A stretch of 64,000 nt of DNA from JAVBLP01 sp031553505 (GCA_031553505.1 JAVBLP010000004.1:1-64000); one strand, 5' to 3'. Positions 42,232-51,486 are shown, numbered from the stretch's first letter. Numbers and translations: made by a program. Notes: a model not told the origin generated them from the sequence alone.

Positions 42232-45200
42232 TCAATTGGTATAATGGAGTTCTACAATATCCGGCGTCCCGATAGTCTTCTCAACCGCCGCGATGAAAGA
42301 ATCTGAACAATCGGACAAATATTCGGTTTCTATGCTGAAATTTCCGTGTACAGGGTCTTCCAAATCCAAAAATACTTTGGCTTTTCCTTTAAACTCTTTT
42401 AAAACCTTTGTAAGCTGGGCGCTCAAATCGTCATCGTACCTTGTGGTAGAAAGTTTTATATGCACTTCGCCGCAGTTGGGCTGGTATTTTTTCTTCGCTT
42501 CATCTATCGTCATCATGTCTTCAACAATAATTTCCGCCTGCCCTTCCGAACCCATAAGGCGGCCTTTAATTACAAGCACATTATTAGGCGTAAGGTAGTT
42601 CTGGTACCGTTCAAAAGATTTAGGGAAAAGTATGGCTTCAACGCTGCCGTGCAAATCTTCAACTTTAAATTTGGCGTAAGGCTCTTTTTTGGCTTTTGAT
42701 ATAAGCTTTTTTACCGCGGAAACCATCCCCGCGATACGCACAATCTGAGCGTCTTTAATGTCCGCGTTTTCTTTCGGCGCCGGAAGCGAATCAAGCCTGT
42801 AATTAGAGTACGCTATAAGCTCCCTTTTGCGCGGAGTTAAGGGATGCCCTGAAAGGTAAAAACCCAAAACTTCCTTTTCAAACTCAAGCGCTTCAAAAGG
42901 TTCCAAAGGTTTTGCCTTTTGCAGAGACACTTCGTGCTGTATGGTTTCCGCGCTGTCAAATAAAAAGCCCTGCGCGGAATCCCTGTCTTGTTTTATCTTC
43001 GCGGCTTTATCCACCGAAGAGTCTATGCTTGCAAGAAGCACGGCCCTTATCCCGAGTTTATCTTTGCCGAAAACGTCAAAAACACCTGCCTTCGTAAGGC
43101 TTTCCAATGCTTTTTTATTTGTGGATTTTAAATCTATTCTCTGTAAAAATTCGTCCCAATCTTTGTACGGGCCGCCTTCTTTTCTTGTCTGCTCTATCGA
43201 TTCCGTTATGCCTTCGCCGACATTTTTAACCGCAAGCATGCCGAAACGTATATTTTTGCCTTCCGTTTTAAATCTGCCGTCCGAATGCTGTATGTCGGGA
43301 GGCAAAATTTTTATGTCAAACGCGGACGCGTCATCAAGATACATCACAAGCTTGCTTTCTTCATTGTCTTTAATAGCGGAACGGCCGATTTCCGAATTAA
43401 GCAGCGAAGTTAAATACTCTAGCGGATAATTGGCTTTTAAATATGCGGTCTGGTAGGAAACCATGCCGTAAGCCGCAGAATGCGATTTGTTAAAACCGTA
43501 TCCCGCGAAAGCGTAAATGTTGTCGTATATTTTGTCGGCGGTTTTTTTGTCTATGCTGTTTTCTTTGGCGCCGTTTACGAATTTTTCCCTTTGTTTTTCA
43601 ATTTCTTCGGGGATTTTTTTGCTCATGGCTTTGCGCAGGCCGTCAGCTTCGCCCGGAGTAAAGCCCGCCAAAGCGATTGCCATTTTCATGACCTGCTCCT
43701 GATACAGGATAACGCCGTAAGTATCCGCCAGAATCGGCTCCTGCAGCGGATGGTCGTACTCAATTTTTTTTCTGCCGTGCTTTCTCGCCACAAAATCGTC
43801 AAGCATGCCGGAACCCATAGGGCCCGGGCGGTACAAAGCGATTAAAGCGATAATATCGTCAATAGTGCTCGGTTTTAATTTTCTTATAAGGTCTCTCATG
43901 CCTTTGCTTTCAAGCTGGAAAACGCCCATGGTTTTTGCTTCGGTAAGCAAATCGTAAGCTTTTTTATCATCCAGAGGAATGGCGTTTAAATCAAACCCGG
44001 GATTTTTTTCTTTTATGAGTTTTAGGGTGTCGTCAATAATGGTAAGAGTGCGCAAGCCGAGAAAGTCCACCTTTAAAAGGCCCAGCCTCGGTAAAACGTT
44101 GCCGTCATACTGCGTGGTTACTATCTCTTTCGAGCCTTTGGCAAGCGGAGAGTAGTTCATGATCTCTTCATTAGCGATAACCATTCCCGCTGCGTGCACG
44201 CCAGTATGCCTTTTTAAGCCTTCAAGCTTTTGCGAAGCGTTTATAAGCTTTTCAACGCGCGCGTCAGTTTTTACAAGTTTTGACAAATCTCCGGAGGCTT
44301 TAAGCGCTTCCGATATGCTTGAGTTAAACGGTATAAGTTTTGCGATATTGTTGGACTCGGTAGGCGTAAAACCCATCGCGCGGGCAACATCTTTTATGAC
44401 AAGCCTTGCCTGCATCGAGCCGAAAGTGATAATCTGCGCGCAGTTCTGTTCGCCGTATTTCTGGCGCACGTAACGTATTACTTCATCGCGGCCGAAGTCC
44501 GCGAAATCGATATCCAAGTCCGGCATTGAGCGCCTGTCCGGATTTAAAAATCTTTCAAAAAGCAACCCGTATTTTAGCGGGCATATATCGGTAATGCCTA
44601 AAGTATAAGCAACCATCGAACCCGCTCCGGAACCTCTGCCCGGCCCTACCGGTATGCCGGAATCTTTAGCGTATTTTATGAAGTCCGAAACGATTAAAAA
44701 GTACGAGGCAAAGCCCATTTTGTTGATGATGGAAAGTTCGTGTTTAAGCCTTGCTTCGTGTTCAGGCCTTATTGTTCCGTATCTTCTGCCAAGCCCCTGG
44801 CGGCAAAGTGTTTCAAGGTATTCGGCATCGGTTTTAAAGCCCGCCGGAACCGGAAACTGCGGCAAAAGGAGCTGGTCCGTATTTATTTCAAGGTTGGTTT
44901 TTTCCGCAATTTCCAAAGTATTTTTTAAAGCTTCCGGAATGTAAGAAAAGGTTTTTGCCATATCTTCCGGAGAACGGTAAAAGAAAAGGTCGGAATCGAA
45001 ACGCATCCTTTTTACGTCGTCAATCATCTTGCCTGTGCCTATGCAAAGCAAAATATCGTGCGTTGCGGCGTCTTCTTTTCTTAAAAAGTGGCAGTCGTTT
45101 GTGGCTACAAGCGGAATGCCCGTTTTTTTGGAAACTTCTATAAGGTCCGGGATGATTTTCTGCTGGTCTTCAAGCCCGTTATCCATTATCTCTATGTAAA

Positions 45201-45747
45201 AATTATCTTTGCCAAACATATCGCGGTATTCTATGGCGGCAGCGGTCGCTTTTTCGGTATTGCCTTTTAAAAGATAGGCGGCGACTTCGCCCGCAAGACA
45301 GCCGGACATAGCTATCAAACCATCGCTGTATTTACGCAAAACCTCTTTATCTACGCGCGGTTTATAGTAAAAACCTTCCGTAAAGCCTATGCTGACGATG
45401 TGCATAAGGTTTTGGTAGCCTTTAAAATCCTTCGCAAGAAGCGTTAAATGGTTGTAATTGCCGCCGTCATCCGCGGTCCTGTCTATGGTTTTATCAAAGC
45501 GGGATTTGGGCGCGACGTATATTTCGCAGCCGATTATGGGTTTTATGCCGCTTTCTTTAGCTGCCCAGTAAAATTCCATGGCGCCGTACATATTGCCGTG
45601 ATCCGTAATGGCAAGCGCCGGCATTTTATACTCTTTTGCGATCAAATCGAAAAGTTCGGAAGGTTTGCCTCTGTCATTTGTGATTCTGACCGCGCCGTCC
45701 AAAAGAGAGTATTCGGTATGATTATGTAAATGTACAAATTCTGCCAT
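42232..45747 (-). CDS. dnaE: DNA polymerase III alpha subunit
   Basis: A 1,171-residue replicative polymerase of the DnaE1 type. It starts with the PHP domain (FVHLHNHTEYSLLDGA and AITDHGNMYGAMEF). The polymerase core includes GPGRGSGAGSMVAYTLGI, PDLDIDFADFGRDEVIRYV with catalytic aspartates, and a third Asp region near KVDFLGLRTL. The helix-hairpin-helix and OB-fold (about residues 990-1070, VRIAGMVSAVKK) follow, then a tau-binding C-terminus. The length is typical. It has an extended -10 promoter and AGGA before the ATG. Transcribed alone; the 3' end abuts a gene remnant. Confidence 0.97.
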   Translation of the reverse strand: MAEFVHLHNHTEYSLLDGAVRITNDRGKPSELFDLIAKEYKMPALAITDHGNMYGAMEFYWAAKESGIKPIIGCEIYVAPKSRFDKTIDRTADDGGNYNHLTLLAKDFKGYQNLMHIVSIGFTEGFYYKPRVDKEVLRKYSDGLIAMSGCLAGEVAAYLLKGNTEKATAAAIEYRDMFGKDNFYIEIMDNGLEDQQKIIPDLIEVSKKTGIPLVATNDCHFLRKEDAATHDILLCIGTGKMIDDVKRMRFDSDLFFYRSPEDMAKTFSYIPEALKNTLEIAEKTNLEINTDQLLLPQFPVPAGFKTDAEYLETLCRQGLGRRYGTIRPEHEARLKHELSIINKMGFASYFLIVSDFIKYAKDSGIPVGPGRGSGAGSMVAYTLGITDICPLKYGLLFERFLNPDRRSMPDLDIDFADFGRDEVIRYVRQKYGEQNCAQIITFGSMQARLVIKDVARAMGFTPTESNNIAKLIPFNSSISEALKASGDLSKLVKTDARVEKLINASQKLEGLKRHTGVHAAGMVIANEEIMNYSPLAKGSKEIVTTQYDGNVLPRLGLLKVDFLGLRTLTIIDDTLKLIKEKNPGFDLNAIPLDDKKAYDLLTEAKTMGVFQLESKGMRDLIRKLKPSTIDDIIALIALYRPGPMGSGMLDDFVARKHGRKKIEYDHPLQEPILADTYGVILYQEQVMKMAIALAGFTPGEADGLRKAMSKKIPEEIEKQREKFVNGAKENSIDKKTADKIYDNIYAFAGYGFNKSHSAAYGMVSYQTAYLKANYPLEYLTSLLNSEIGRSAIKDNEESKLVMYLDDASAFDIKILPPDIQHSDGRFKTEGKNIRFGMLAVKNVGEGITESIEQTRKEGGPYKDWDEFLQRIDLKSTNKKALESLTKAGVFDVFGKDKLGIRAVLLASIDSSVDKAAKIKQDRDSAQGFLFDSAETIQHEVSLQKAKPLEPFEALEFEKEVLGFYLSGHPLTPRKRELIAYSNYRLDSLPAPKENADIKDAQIVRIAGMVSAVKKLISKAKKEPYAKFKVEDLHGSVEAILFPKSFERYQNYLTPNNVLVIKGRLMGSEGQAEIIVEDMMTIDEAKKKYQPNCGEVHIKLSTTRYDDDLSAQLTKVLKEFKGKAKVFLDLEDPVHGNFSIETEYLSDCSDSFIAAVEKTIGTPDIVELHYTN

Positions 45748-45777
45748 TGTTTAGTCCTGATTTTTGGATTTTATGCT

Positions 45778-45786
45778 ATTATATCA
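45778..45786 (-). promoter_or_regulatory. Extended -10 promoter of dnaE
   Basis: The minus strand reads TGATATAAT, an extended -10 element about 30 bases upstream of the dnaE ATG. Confidence 0.45.
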
Positions 45787-45856
45787 AATTAACTACCATA
45801 AATAATTAAGAATTGAACACACGATACTTTTCCTTCTTAATTTTACAAGGATTATT

Positions 45857-46978
45857 ATGAAAAAAAGGATAAAAAAGCTTATGTGGATTTTACTGGTGAT
45901 TGTTGCAGTTCTTGTTGTATTTGCAATCATTTTTATAAATTCAAAACCTTTTGGGGCATTGTCTTCCGGCGAAAGGCTTGAAAGGATTAAAAACTCACCC
46001 AATTACAAAGACGGTAAGTTTCAAAATTTAAGCGACACCCCGCAGATTACGGGAGATAAAAATGCCCTTTCAATGCTTTGGGATTTCCAGTTCAAAAAAA
46101 GCAAAAGGGTAAAACCCAAAAGCCCGATTCCTTCCGAAAAAACCGACCTTTTAAATCTGGACAGAAATGAAGATATTTTGGTGTGGTTTGGGCATTCATC
46201 ACTTTTTATACAGCTTAACGGAAAAAGGTTTTTGGTAGATCCGGTTTTAAATAAGCCGGCTTCACCTGTACCTTTTTATAACAGGCCTTTCAAAGGGGCG
46301 GACAACTATACAATTGAAGATATACCCGAAATAGATTATCTCATAATTACGCACGACCACTGGGACCATTTAGATTATAAAATAGCATTGAATTTACAAT
46401 CTAAAGTTCAAAAAGTTATTTGCGCGCTGGGAGTGGGCGCACACTTTGAAAGATGGGGCTTTGCAAAGGATAAACTTATTGAAATGGATTGGTATGAAGA
46501 AGCGGCTTTGGATAGCGGTTTTAAAGTTTTCTGTTTACCCGCAAGGCATTTTTCCGGAAGAAGCATTAAACCCAACCAGTCTTTATGGGCATCTTTCCTT
46601 GTACAGGCGCCGGATTTTAAATTTTACGCAGGCGGAGACAGCGGATATGATGCTTTTTACGCTGAAATCGGTGAAAAATTCGGGCCAATAGACATAGTAT
46701 TTTTAGATAACGGCCAGTATGGCGCGAACTGGAAATTTATACATATGATACCGGAAGAAGCCGCGCAGGCAGCGCAGGATTTGCAGGCTGCAAGAGCCCT
46801 TGCAGTACACTCTTCAAAATATGTTTTAAGCGTCCACGCATGGGACGACCCGCTTATCCGCATATCAAAAGCGCTTGAAAATTCAAGCGTAAATCTGATT
46901 ACTCCAAAAATAGGCGAAAAGGTATTTTTAAAGGATTCATCACAAACTTTCACTAAATGGTGGGGAGAGATAAATTGA
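45857..46978 (+). CDS. Membrane-anchored MBL-fold hydrolase, NAPE-PLD-like
   Basis: A 373-residue protein with one N-terminal membrane helix (LLVIVAVLVVFAIIFI) and a metallo-beta-lactamase fold domain. Zinc motifs are THDHWDHLD, ARHFSGRS and GGDSGYD, with HSS near the end. The WFGHSSLFIQLNGKRFLVDP start and the RHFSGR motif are typical of the group related to N-acylphosphatidylethanolamine phospholipase D. It probably faces the periplasm and acts on a lipid or phosphodiester; the substrate is unknown. AAGGA precedes the ATG. Confidence 0.85.
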   Translation: MKKRIKKLMWILLVIVAVLVVFAIIFINSKPFGALSSGERLERIKNSPNYKDGKFQNLSDTPQITGDKNALSMLWDFQFKKSKRVKPKSPIPSEKTDLLNLDRNEDILVWFGHSSLFIQLNGKRFLVDPVLNKPASPVPFYNRPFKGADNYTIEDIPEIDYLIITHDHWDHLDYKIALNLQSKVQKVICALGVGAHFERWGFAKDKLIEMDWYEEAALDSGFKVFCLPARHFSGRSIKPNQSLWASFLVQAPDFKFYAGGDSGYDAFYAEIGEKFGPIDIVFLDNGQYGANWKFIHMIPEEAAQAAQDLQAARALAVHSSKYVLSVHAWDDPLIRISKALENSSVNLITPKIGEKVFLKDSSQTFTKWWGEIN

Positions 46979-47007
46979 TTCGTGGTATTTGTATGCCAAA
47001 CCGCAAA

Positions 47008-47095
47008 GGGGCATTGCCCCTAACACCCCAGTACTTTTGCCAAGTGATGCAAAAGTACCAAAAAATCTGCCGCTGAAATGCATTCGCCAATAAGA
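47008..47095 (+). repeat. Structured 3' element, partial copy D (after the MBL hydrolase gene)
   Basis: It begins 30 bases after the hydrolase stop, in the sense direction. It contains GGGGCATTGCCCC, CACCCCA, a GTACTTTTGC/GCAAAAGTAC hairpin, CAAAAAATCTGCCGCTGAAATG and CATTCGCC. Compared with copy B it keeps the first half and lacks the distal half. Confidence 0.55.
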
Positions 47096-47185
47096 TTTGA
47101 AAGCACTTTTAAAAAACTCACAAAAACCATGCTTTTGCTGTCACCCTGGGCGAATACGCAAGGTAGAGAAAATAAAAATTGTTAG

Positions 47186-48667
47186 CTATTCCTTATTACT
47201 TGTTAACTGGCGTATATACTCAATTCGTCCTTCAATGTTTTGGTTTATCAAACCGTACTGCAAATCGTAGCCGTATTTGTTTTCTTCCAGTTTAGTTTTC
47301 GCGATTTTAAGATATTCCAGTTTGCCTTCAAGCGAAGGTTCCCAGTTAATCTTTACAAACCATCCCCAGACTGCCGCAATATTTCCGTTTACTATCATAG
47401 CATCCGTAACGGTGTGCGGATTTGCCCAGAAATATTTTCTCGTAAATGAGTTTGCGGCGCAGTAAGCAAAAAATACGGCCAAAACGGCTATAGCAACCCG
47501 TTTTTTATAGTTTTTTGAAGATTGGAAAAAATATTTTTCAAGAAAAACAAACAGCGCGAAAAATATACCTATGGACGCGGTGTACATATACCGCAGCGAA
47601 ATAAGCTCGGTTTTATACATAAAAATTATGCCCGGCAAAAGAAAAATTACAAATATAGCGGGCGCAATAAGGTTTTTTTTGTCTTTTTTAAATATCAGCA
47701 CGCAAACTGCAATATATATGGCTATCACCGCGAATTTGCCAAGATACATAAAAGGCATTTCGGCAAAAACCGGCAAAGGCGGCGCGAAAATAATATCAAA
47801 GAAAGGCGGGATGAAGCAGTAAATTATATAATCCGCGATCAGCGCGGGTATTTTATAAAATGATTCCAACCCGAAAAGATTTAGCGAAAATATCAAGCCG
47901 TTATCAAAAACCGCGGACTGCGTTTCCATGGAATGCCTTAAGTGGGAAATATAAAGGTTTACCGCGACAACCGCAATAGCCGCAAATACAAAAGGAAGCA
48001 TCTTCAAAACTATCTTTTTTACGCTTTCGCGGTTTTCCTTTACCGCTTCATAAACTAAAAGCAGCGCGGGCAAAACTATCAGCGTCGGCCAAAAAAACAA
48101 TCCGGTAAAAAACAAAAGCGCCGAAAGCGCTATAAAATGCTTGTTTTGGTTGTGTTTAAGCCCGCTGGAATCGGCAAACATATACGCCAGAAAAGATGAT
48201 AAAGCAAAAAATGCCGTAAAAAGGTGGCCTCTGGCGGCTATCTCGTTTACCGCGTTGCTGCAAACGGGCGCGCCCGCAAAAAATACGGCAGTAAAAAAAG
48301 CAATCCTGTACGATTTTGAAATTCGTAAAATTACGAGATAACACAACAATACATTTAATATATGTATCAAATCGCTTAAAATATGCGAAATATGCGGGTT
48401 GTAAGGCGAAATTATATTAATGCAGTAGTTTACAAGGTGTTTAAACGGCACGTAAAAATGAAAAGTTTTGAAATCAGTAAAGATGTTTTCAGCAGGATTT
48501 TCAGGGTTAACAAGCGGGTTATAAATAATTTCCTGGTAATCGTCAAAGTAACTGTACTGGTTTGAATAGTTGCCGAGGTATATTATTGCCGTAACGGCAA
48601 TAAGGATTAAAGAATGGAAAACTATTTTATTGGTAAAAATATTTTTAAAAAATTTCATTTTTGCCAT
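47186..48667 (-). CDS. Multi-pass membrane protein, GT-C glycosyltransferase-like
   Basis: About 493 residues with roughly 11 hydrophobic segments. The first extramembrane loop, SYFDDYQEIIYNPLVN, has the acidic pair typical of GT-C glycosyltransferases of the PMT/TMTC type, followed by the AARGHLFTA loop. These enzymes move sugars from lipid-linked donors. The acceptor is unknown, and the tetratricopeptide part of TMTC proteins is absent. The open frame continues upstream through a dispersed repeat, so I place the start at an internal ATG (48667; 48658 is an alternative) where the membrane protein begins. The gene stands between repeats and may be mobile or recently rearranged. Confidence 0.7.
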   Translation of the reverse strand: MAKMKFFKNIFTNKIVFHSLILIAVTAIIYLGNYSNQYSYFDDYQEIIYNPLVNPENPAENIFTDFKTFHFYVPFKHLVNYCINIISPYNPHISHILSDLIHILNVLLCYLVILRISKSYRIAFFTAVFFAGAPVCSNAVNEIAARGHLFTAFFALSSFLAYMFADSSGLKHNQNKHFIALSALLFFTGLFFWPTLIVLPALLLVYEAVKENRESVKKIVLKMLPFVFAAIAVVAVNLYISHLRHSMETQSAVFDNGLIFSLNLFGLESFYKIPALIADYIIYCFIPPFFDIIFAPPLPVFAEMPFMYLGKFAVIAIYIAVCVLIFKKDKKNLIAPAIFVIFLLPGIIFMYKTELISLRYMYTASIGIFFALFVFLEKYFFQSSKNYKKRVAIAVLAVFFAYCAANSFTRKYFWANPHTVTDAMIVNGNIAAVWGWFVKINWEPSLEGKLEYLKIAKTKLEENKYGYDLQYGLINQNIEGRIEYIRQLTSNKE

Positions 48668-48725
48668 TCCGCTGCAAATATTGTAAGCCAAAGTCTTTGC
48701 TTTTTGCTGTTTAGCCGCTTCAGGG

Positions 48726-48911
48726 CACATCTTATGAGCGAAAATTTTTAAATATCTATTTAGGACTGTTTGAGCGGCATCTTTAAAAGCCTTTATCTGC
48801 CGCGAGTTCCGCAAATTGTTTTAAAAATTTGAGCGAATGTGCTCAGCGGCAGTGCTTTTGGTACTTTTATCACGTTTGATAAAAGTACTTGGGTTTAAGG
48901 GGCAACGCCCC
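48726..48911 (-). repeat. Structured 3' element, copy B (after the FmdB gene)
   Basis: It begins 8 bases after the FmdB-type stop, in the sense direction: GGGGCGTTGCCCC, TTAAACCC, then a 12-bp hairpin GTACTTTTATCA/TGATAAAAGTAC (48861-48888). It continues with CAAAAGCACTGCCGCTGAG, AATTTGCGGAACTCGCGGC and a body identical to copy A over 53 bases. Part of the body is open in the frame of the downstream membrane protein but is not part of that gene. Confidence 0.7.
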
Positions 48912-48919
48912 TTTTACGT

Positions 48920-49144
48920 TTAATGGCAGCATCCGCCGGAGCATTTATGTTTGCTTTTTGAAGGGCAGTAATCCGCCGTTCCGCACGCAGGCGAAGCGTT
49001 TGAAGAAGCGGAAAAGCTTGAAAACTGCTTTTCCACATCGCCGCTTTCGCACTTAGGGCACTTAACATTCTGTTCTTCGCCGCTGAAAACAAGTTCTTCA
49101 AATTTTTCCCTGCAGTTTTTACATATAAATTCAAATAGCGGCAT
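48920..49144 (-). CDS. FmdB-type zinc ribbon protein
   Basis: A 74-residue protein that starts MPLFEFICKNCREKFEEL and contains CPKCESGDVEKQF, the two Cys pairs of an FmdB/CxxC_CXXC zinc ribbon. The Ser/Cys-rich tail (SACGTADYC-like, ending KCSGGCCH) could bind a second metal. The function of this family is not settled; some members were linked to regulation of formamidase or amidase genes. AAGG lies 7 bases before the ATG, which makes this start better than longer upstream ones that overlap the helicase. It follows the helicase by 4 bases. Confidence 0.85.
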   Translation of the reverse strand: MPLFEFICKNCREKFEELVFSGEEQNVKCPKCESGDVEKQFSSFSASSNASPACGTADYCPSKSKHKCSGGCCH

Positions 49145-49148
49145 AATA

Positions 49149-50897
49149 TTACCTTTTTTTATAACTTTTTCCGCTGCCTTGCTGGCTAAAGCGTGAACGT
49201 TTAAAGCCGCCCTGGCCGCCGCCGCGCGCTGAACCGCCGCGGTTTCCGCCGCCGTACCGTTTGCCGCCGGAATCGCCTCTTCCGCTGCCACCTTCGCTTT
49301 CTTTCGCGGGGGCTACAGAGACGCTTTTTCCTTTAATATTGCTTGAGCTTAAAGCGTTTATAACATTGTCCGCGTGTTCATTGGGAACTTCGACAAATGA
49401 AAAAGTTTCAAGAATTTTTATATTTCCTATGGAGTCGCCCGGAAGGCCGGTTTCGCCGGCTATCGCTCCGACAAAATCGCCAGCCCTTACGCCGTCTTTT
49501 TTACCGATGCTGATAAACAGTCTCGTCATTCCGTAATCTCTGGCACCTGTTCCTTCATAGCCTTTCTTTGCGAAAACATCATCTTTCTGCTGTTCCTGCT
49601 CTCTCTTTTCATTGTCAAAAAACATCTTCAGAAGGGCCGCGGCAACATCCAAAGAAGTAACATCATCGGAAAGCAAAGATTCAACGCTTTGCGTGTACTT
49701 TTCGCTGTCTTTTCCTTTAAGCGTTTCTTTAACTTTTTCCAAAATCATCGTTGTTTTTATGTTTTCAACGTCAGCAAGCGAGGGGACTGTCGCCCTTTTA
49801 ATATTAGCTTTGGTATATCTCTGTATATCGCGCAGCTTATAAATATCTTTTCCTGAAACAAAACTGTAGGCTTTCCCTGCCCTGCCGGCGCGGCCTGTCC
49901 TGCCGATTCTGTGCACGTAATCTTCATCGTCTTTAGGCACGTCAAAGTTAAAAACCATATCTATATCGTCAACGTCTATACCTCTGGCGGCAACGTCTGT
50001 CGCTATAAGAAGCTCAATGGAGCCGCTTCTGAACTTCGCCATAACCCTGTCTCTTTGGGACTGGTTCATGTCGCCGTGTATGGCGTCCGCGGAATAACCG
50101 CGCGCCTGGAGCGACGCTGTAACTTCATCCACTCTTCTTTTAGTGTTACAGAAAACAAGGGAAAGTTTAGGATCGTACATATCAAGGCACCTTGTAAGCG
50201 CTTCTAGTTTCTGGTGTTCGCGTATGTCAAAATAATACTGTTCGATTAACGGAACGGTAAGTTTTTCACTGACGACTTTAATCGTTTCCGGGTGGTGCTG
50301 GTATTTTTTCGTCAAAAACAAAAACTCTTTAGGCATCGTGGCTGAAAAGAAAACGGTCTGCCTTTCTTCCGGCAGGTTTTTCAAAATCAGCTCTATATCA
50401 TCCCTGAAACCCATATCAAGCATTTCGTCGGCTTCGTCAAGCACTATTGTCGATGCTCCTTCCAGCTTTAAAGTTCTTCTTTCGAGATGGTCTATAACTC
50501 TGCCCGGAGTGCCTATAACTATCTGCGCGCCCCTTGAAAGGGCGATCATCTGCCTTTGTATAGGCTGTCCGCCGTAAACGGGGACTATGTTTATGCCCTT
50601 TTTATACTTTGAAAACAGTTTCAGTTCTTCCGATACCTGTATCGCAAGCTCTCTTGTCGGGCACAAAATTATCGCCTGCACGTTTTTATTTTTCGGATCG
50701 ATTTTTTCTAAAATCGGTATGCCAAAAGCCGCGGTTTTGCCCGTACCCGTCTGCGCCTGTCCGATAATATCAAGCCCGCTTATCATTTTCGGTATTGAAA
50801 GCGTCTGGATGGGAGTGGCTTCTTCAAAACCCAAATCCGCCACCGCTTTCAATATTTCGTTCGAGAGCCCTAATTCTTCAAATTTTAATGTGTTCAT
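49149..50897 (-). CDS. deaD: DEAD-box RNA helicase, CsdA/DeaD-like
   Basis: A 582-residue ATP-dependent RNA helicase. The Q motif (TPIQTLSIP) is followed by AQTGTGKT, PTRELA, TPGR, the DEAD box, SAT, TDVAARGID and HRIGRTGRAG. Residues about 470-540 form a DbpA-type RNA-binding domain (RLFISIGKKDGVRAGDFVGA), and the end is a Gly/Arg/Ser-rich tail. This layout is that of CsdA/DeaD, which unwinds structured RNA in ribosome assembly and cold growth. It lies between a DUF116 gene and the FmdB-type gene in a compact minus-strand run. Confidence 0.94.
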   Translation of the reverse strand: MNTLKFEELGLSNEILKAVADLGFEEATPIQTLSIPKMISGLDIIGQAQTGTGKTAAFGIPILEKIDPKNKNVQAIILCPTRELAIQVSEELKLFSKYKKGINIVPVYGGQPIQRQMIALSRGAQIVIGTPGRVIDHLERRTLKLEGASTIVLDEADEMLDMGFRDDIELILKNLPEERQTVFFSATMPKEFLFLTKKYQHHPETIKVVSEKLTVPLIEQYYFDIREHQKLEALTRCLDMYDPKLSLVFCNTKRRVDEVTASLQARGYSADAIHGDMNQSQRDRVMAKFRSGSIELLIATDVAARGIDVDDIDMVFNFDVPKDDEDYVHRIGRTGRAGRAGKAYSFVSGKDIYKLRDIQRYTKANIKRATVPSLADVENIKTTMILEKVKETLKGKDSEKYTQSVESLLSDDVTSLDVAAALLKMFFDNEKREQEQQKDDVFAKKGYEGTGARDYGMTRLFISIGKKDGVRAGDFVGAIAGETGLPGDSIGNIKILETFSFVEVPNEHADNVINALSSSNIKGKSVSVAPAKESEGGSGRGDSGGKRYGGGNRGGSARGGGQGGFKRSRFSQQGSGKSYKKR

Positions 50898-50903
50898 TTT
50901 TCT

Positions 50904-51383
50904 TTAAAAATCCTTTTGTTCTAATATTTTTTTTATTTCTTCAATGTCCGCGTCCGTTCCGGAGCAGCCGTCTTTTGTAAGCGGCACGTATTGCACAACC
51001 ATATCGCCGCCTTTAAAAATCTTAAAGCCTAGTTCGCCTTCATAGTAGCAGGCGATGCCTACAACGGCTTCCGGCTTGTACTCTTCAGCAAGTTTCATAA
51101 GCGTCCTGCCGCCTTTAACTATAAACAAAGCCGTATAACCGAGTTTTTTTGTCAGCTTGCTTATCTTATCGATAGTACACCCGCCGCATTCTCCGCATAT
51201 ATAGTAGCTGTCTTTTTCAACAGCGGTACATACGGAAGTATTGCGCATGCAGTGCGGCGCAAACACTATACGCTTTTCAAAAGGGATCCGGGCAAACTTC
51301 TTTTGATGGGATTTGTTTTGCTTGTCAGTAAAGGCCTTATAGATTTGCTCTTTGCTCTTTTTTGGATGCTTACACAATTTCAT
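50904..51383 (-). CDS. DUF116 family protein
   Basis: A 159-residue protein matching DUF116: APHCMRN, ICGECGGCTIDK, FIVKGGRTL, PEAVVGIACYYEGELG, VQYVPLTKDGCSGTDADI. The many cysteines (CMRN, C-x-x-C-G-G-C, GIAC, DGC) suggest a metal or iron-sulfur site. The family function is unknown; in some genomes it occurs near lipoate or radical SAM genes, none of which is adjacent here. No Shine-Dalgarno is seen, and a promoter ends 6 bases before the ATG. The helicase start follows after 6 bases, so they are co-transcribed. Confidence 0.82.
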   Translation of the reverse strand: MKLCKHPKKSKEQIYKAFTDKQNKSHQKKFARIPFEKRIVFAPHCMRNTSVCTAVEKDSYYICGECGGCTIDKISKLTKKLGYTALFIVKGGRTLMKLAEEYKPEAVVGIACYYEGELGFKIFKGGDMVVQYVPLTKDGCSGTDADIEEIKKILEQKDF

Positions 51384-51389
51384 TGGTAT

Positions 51390-51418
51390 GTTTTACCAAA
51401 TACAGACTGAAAAATCAA
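51390..51418 (-). promoter_or_regulatory. Promoter of the DUF116-helicase-FmdB run, probably leaderless
   Basis: On the minus strand, TTGATT (51413-51418), a 17-base spacer and TAAAAC (51390-51395), six bases before the ATG at 51383. Confidence 0.4.
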
Positions 51419-51420
51419 AG

Positions 51421-51461
51421 AAAAAAAACAGCCGGACGGCTTGTATTAAGCCGTCCGGCTG
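51421..51461 (-). terminator. Rho-independent terminator of the outer-membrane protein gene
   Basis: A perfect 14-bp GC-rich stem (CAGCCGGACGGCTT at 51429-51442 and its complement at 51448-51461) with a 5-base loop, followed on the minus strand by eight Ts. It lies 25 bases after the stop codon. Confidence 0.92.
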
Positions 51462-51486
51462 AAGTCATTAGTTGCTTTGCTTATTT

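Noticed and set aside
48668..48814. N-terminal extension of the GT-C-like protein
   Set aside because: The added 49 residues are translated repeat sequence; the membrane protein proper starts at an internal ATG.
48895..49134. Open frame overlapping the FmdB-type gene in another frame
   Set aside because: The zinc-ribbon frame explains the sequence with a proper start and conserved Cys pairs; this one is a shadow.
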